Positions 61,316-64,000 of a stretch of DNA of 64,000 bases are shown here, piece by piece (the first letter of the stretch is position 1; each line of letters begins with the position of its first letter). A model generated the notes under the pieces. That model made no database searches. It was not told the origin of the DNA and was given only the letters and a program-made list of their open reading frames with translations. Origin of the DNA: Nonomuraea rhodomycinica (GTDB taxonomy: Bacteria; Actinomycetota; Actinomycetes; Streptosporangiales; Streptosporangiaceae); assembly GCF_013363995.1 (NCBI RefSeq), contig NZ_JABWGO010000001.1, positions 186,001 to 250,000 on the forward strand, read 5' to 3'. The translations under genes and the position numbers were made by a program.

Positions 61316-62893
61316 GTGACAACCGCCCCTTCCGGACGTTCCCGTCCGGCGATCACCCTCGCAGTGGTGCTGCTGGCCTTCGTCACCGTGCCGATGTCCA
61401 TCTCCGGAGCGGCCGTCGCGTTGCCCGGCATCGGCACCGACCTGCACGCCGCCGGCGCCCCGCTGCAATGGGTCATGAACGCCTACAACCTGACGTTCGC
61501 CTCGTTCATGCTGGTCGCCGGGTCCACGGCGGACCTGGTGGGCCGCCGCCGGACCTTCGCGGTCGGCGCGGGGACGTTCGCCGTCGGCTCGCTGGCGGCG
61601 GCGGCCGCTCCCGGCATCGCCCTGCTGGACGTCGCCCGCGCCGTGTCCGGCATCGGCTCGGCCGGGGTGTTCGCCAGCGGCGGCGCGATCCTGGCCACCA
61701 CCTTCGACGGAGCCGCTCGGACGCGCGCCTTCGCGGCGCTGGGCAGCGCCGCCGGGCTCGGTCTGGCGGCCGGGCCGACGCTGGCGGGCTGGCTGGTCAG
61801 CGCGCTGGGCTGGCGCTCCACCTTCGGCCTGCATGCGGCCTTGGTGATGGTGGCGCTGGCCGGGGTCGCAGCCGTCGCCGAGTCCCGGGCCCCGCGCCGT
61901 CCCCGGCTGGACACGACGGGTGCGGTGGTGTTCGTCGCCGGGCTGGGCGCCCTGGTCCTGGGCGCGGTGCAGGGCCCCGACTGGGGGTGGTCGAGCCCGG
62001 CCGTGCTTGCGCTGCTGACCGCCGGGGCGGGGCTGCTCGTGGCGTTCGTCGCCCTGCAGGCGCGCTCGGCCGACCCGCTGCTGGACCTGTCGCTGATGAG
62101 GAACCGCCGGTTCCTGGCGCTGTGCATGGTGCCGGTGGTGACCACCTTCGGCTTCGTGACGCTGCTGACCTACCTGCCCACCTATCTGGTGGGCGCGGGC
62201 GGCATGTCCGCCCAGCGCGCCGGGACGGTGCTGCTGCTGATGACCGGACCGGTACTGCTGGCCCCGCCGCTGGCCGGGGGCCTGGTCAACCGAGGCGTGT
62301 CGGCCCGCGTGCTCATCACGGCGTCGCTGGCGATGTTCGCCGCCGGCAACGCGTGGCTCACCGTGATCGGCCCGTCCACCCCCGTCGCCGTCATCGCCGG
62401 GCCGCTGCTGCTGATCGGCCTGGGCGCCGGGGTGTCGTTCGGCGTCGGCGACGGGGCGGCCATGAGCCTGGTCGGGCCCGAGCGCGCCGGCATGGCCACC
62501 GGGTTCCTCAACACGATGCGCATCGGGAGCGAGGCCATCGTCATCGCCGTGTTCGGCGCGGTCCTGGTCAGCCTGATCGGCGCCCGCGTCGGCTCGCCCG
62601 CCCTGGCCGCCCAGGTGGGCGCGGGGGACCTGTCCGGCGGCGACCCCGCCGCGCTGGCCGCCGGGTTCACCCACGCCCTGCACGTCGCGCTGTACGGGAC
62701 GGCCGCCGTGTGCGCGGCCGGGGCGGTGGCCATCGCCGTCGCGCTGGCCAAGCCGCGCGCGGACGTCGCCGCATCGCCGGCATCGGCAGCTTCGCCGGCA
62801 TCGCCCCCGTCGCCCCCGTCGCCTGCGTCGCAGCGGTCGCAGCGGTCGCAGCGGTCGCACGAGGATTCCCCGCTGCCCACCGAGGTCGCTTGA
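61316..62893 (+). CDS. MFS drug exporter, DHA2 family (14 membrane segments)
   Basis: 525 aa from GTG 61316, chosen for AAGGAG 9 nt upstream; earlier starts fall in the operator region. The protein has about 14 segments, motif A-like STADLVGRRRTF (about 78-89) and motif C-like GPTLAGWLVSALGW. The C-terminus carries a Ser/Pro/Ala tail ending in QRSQRSQRSH repeats. EmrB/QacA-type multidrug export is the family role. Confidence 0.92.
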   Translation: MTTAPSGRSRPAITLAVVLLAFVTVPMSISGAAVALPGIGTDLHAAGAPLQWVMNAYNLTFASFMLVAGSTADLVGRRRTFAVGAGTFAVGSLAAAAAPGIALLDVARAVSGIGSAGVFASGGAILATTFDGAARTRAFAALGSAAGLGLAAGPTLAGWLVSALGWRSTFGLHAALVMVALAGVAAVAESRAPRRPRLDTTGAVVFVAGLGALVLGAVQGPDWGWSSPAVLALLTAGAGLLVAFVALQARSADPLLDLSLMRNRRFLALCMVPVVTTFGFVTLLTYLPTYLVGAGGMSAQRAGTVLLLMTGPVLLAPPLAGGLVNRGVSARVLITASLAMFAAGNAWLTVIGPSTPVAVIAGPLLLIGLGAGVSFGVGDGAAMSLVGPERAGMATGFLNTMRIGSEAIVIAVFGAVLVSLIGARVGSPALAAQVGAGDLSGGDPAALAAGFTHALHVALYGTAAVCAAGAVAIAVALAKPRADVAASPASAASPASPPSPPSPASQRSQRSQRSHEDSPLPTEVA

Positions 62894-62901
62894 CCAGGCG
62901 A

Positions 62902-63870
62902 TCAGCCCGCCGAGGCGGCCCGGCTTCCCGCCGTGAAGCGCGCGTGCGCGCCGGCGTCGCCCAGCCGGTCCAGGGCGGCCAGCCAGCTCGCCCCGCCCGC
63001 GCCGTCCCGCGCGGTGAGCACCTCGTGCCCGGCCAGCAGCGCCGTGACCGCCGTCCGCACCGGGCCGTCGGCGGCCAGCACGCCGCCCGCCAGCACGACC
63101 GGTCCCGGGCCGAGCACCCGGCCCGCCGTCGCCGCCAGCCGCCGGGCTGCCTCGCCGACGATCCGCGCCGCGCGGGCGTCCCCGGCCGCCGCGGCCTCGG
63201 CCACGAGCGGCGACGCGGCGGCCACCAGCGTCCGGTCGGCCTGCGCCAGCCGCACGACGCGGTCGGCGCGCCGCCGCGCCTCCCCCGTCACCCCGCTGGT
63301 CGCGTCGGCGCCGGAGGTCACGCCGAAGTGCGCGCAGACCAGCTCCACCAGCGGCCCGGACGACCGGCCGCGGTCCAGCTCGTGGACCGCGGCGCGCACC
63401 CCGGCCCGGCCGATCCAGAACCCGCCGCCCTCGTCGCCGAGCAGCCAGCCGAGTCCGTCGGCCACGGCGGTGACGGCGCGGCCGGAGAAGCGGGCGGCCG
63501 CCGCCCCGGTCCCGGCGAGCAGCAGCGTCCCGGAGGGCTCCGCGGTGCCGGCCGCGTAGGCGACGTCCACGTCACCCACCATCCGGGGCGGTGCGGCGAC
63601 GCCGCACGAGGCCCACACGCGCCGCAGCACCTCCGCGAAGCCGTCGTCCGCGCCCGCCACCCCCGCCACCGAGGCGGCCACCAGCGCCGGGTCCAGGCCG
63701 TCGAGCGCCCGGCGCAGGGCCTGCTCGATGGCCGCCCGGGCCGCAGCGGCGCCGTGCGCGGCCGGGTTGCCCGGGCCCGCGGTGCCGTACCCGAGCCTGG
63801 TCCCGTCCGCCGCGTGGACGGCGGCCCGGGTGGTGGTGCCGCCGGCGTCCACGCCGGCGAAGAGGGTCAC
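62902..63870 (-). CDS. BadF/BadG/BcrA/BcrD-type sugar kinase (N-acetylglucosamine kinase-like)
   Basis: 322 aa, ASKHA fold. Phosphate-1 loop GVDAGGTTTRAAV (about 6-18), connect/phosphate-2 region LLLAGTGAAAARF and GWLLGDEGGGFWIG, adenosine motif VVLAGGVLAADG. The DEGGGFWIGR stretch is typical of N-acetylglucosamine kinases of this family. GTG 63870 overlaps the upstream gene's stop (GTGA), so it belongs to an operon that enters from the right. Confidence 0.87.
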   Translation of the reverse strand: MTLFAGVDAGGTTTRAAVHAADGTRLGYGTAGPGNPAAHGAAAARAAIEQALRRALDGLDPALVAASVAGVAGADDGFAEVLRRVWASCGVAAPPRMVGDVDVAYAAGTAEPSGTLLLAGTGAAAARFSGRAVTAVADGLGWLLGDEGGGFWIGRAGVRAAVHELDRGRSSGPLVELVCAHFGVTSGADATSGVTGEARRRADRVVRLAQADRTLVAAASPLVAEAAAAGDARAARIVGEAARRLAATAGRVLGPGPVVLAGGVLAADGPVRTAVTALLAGHEVLTARDGAGGASWLAALDRLGDAGAHARFTAGSRAASAG

Positions 63871-64000
63871 CGGACGAGCCGCGCCGCGCCGGGCGCGAGC
63901 GTGAAGGTCGTGCCGCAGGGCTCGTAGGCGCCCGTCGCCGGGTCGAAGGCGGCGCCGATCCCGTCGAGCGTGACCTCGGCCGGCTCGTCGTGGCGGGCGT
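63867..64000 (-). CDS. C-terminal end of a gene running off the right edge
   Basis: The last 43 residues are visible (including VTLDGIGAAFDPATGAYEPC), ending at TGA 63869-63867, coupled to the kinase. They resemble a C-terminal beta domain such as glycoside hydrolases carry, but this is too little to assign. Confidence 0.6.
   Translation of the reverse strand, partial: ARHDEPAEVTLDGIGAAFDPATGAYEPCGTTFTLAPGAARLVR

Noticed and set aside
61234..63927. 897-codon open frame on the plus strand
   Set aside because: Out-of-frame reading through the MFS exporter and antisense to the sugar kinase, both of which have clear families and start signals.

Overview
The window is high-GC actinobacterial DNA. 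GTG starts are common, genes overlap through GTGA/ATGA junctions, and the gene content (ECF sigma with a CU044_5270-type partner, WYL regulators, STAS proteins, many TetR genes, S1 protease, DUF4236, DUF418) fits a filamentous actinomycete, possibly of the Streptosporangiales; the genus cannot be fixed from the sequence alone.

Region 1 (1-13,695) is a specialised-metabolite locus with visibly lower GC than the rest. A leftward operon encodes a carrier protein, two ABC half-transporters, a PhyH-type dioxygenase and the N-terminal half of a split transketolase that runs off the left edge. A divergent rightward operon encodes an AMP-forming amino acid ligase, a fold-III PLP decarboxylase, a second carrier protein, a transglutaminase-like protein and an acyl-CoA dehydrogenase. 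After a 439-bp gap come a free-standing condensation domain and a methyltransferase. I infer a fully dissociated pathway that works on carrier-tethered intermediates: the ligase loads an amino acid, the decarboxylase and dehydrogenase edit it, the transketolase may add a two-carbon unit, the transglutaminase-like and condensation proteins form amide bonds, and the ABC pair exports the product. No multimodular NRPS or PKS is present and I do not recognise the product.

Region 2 (13,733-32,035) has ordinary chromosomal character: an ABC-2 exporter with a NarL-type two-component system, a serine hydrolase unit, an HTH/GbsR-like regulator, esterase with TetR, a Ser/Thr kinase preceded by a repeat-rich ORF, an ECF sigma pair, an aldo/keto reductase with a divergent MerR gene and a textbook MerR promoter, a WYL regulator, a TSUP permease and two STAS proteins.

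Region 3 (32,100-48,448) holds a P450-TetR operon, a DUF418 membrane protein, a secreted S1 protease with terminator, a TetR with a zinc-ribbon-like tail facing a beta-helix protein across a 31-bp palindrome, an SMP-30 enzyme, two DUF4236 proteins, an AhpD-like protein, and a BBE-type oxidase divergent from a two-component system; both of the latter carry long low-complexity extensions.

Region 4 (49,008-64,000) holds an S41 peptidase, an unknown protein with a Cys-His-Asp constellation, a MarR gene, a hydrolase/TetR pair with twin operators, a GT-C membrane protein, a methyltransferase, two MFS exporters with TetR genes, and a BadF-type sugar kinase.

Two patterns recur. Almost every divergent regulator/target pair has a recognisable palindromic operator. 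Short tandem repeats of unrelated sequence (units of 17, 18, 20, 31, 79 and 81 bp) sit at gene ends and between genes throughout Regions 2-4.
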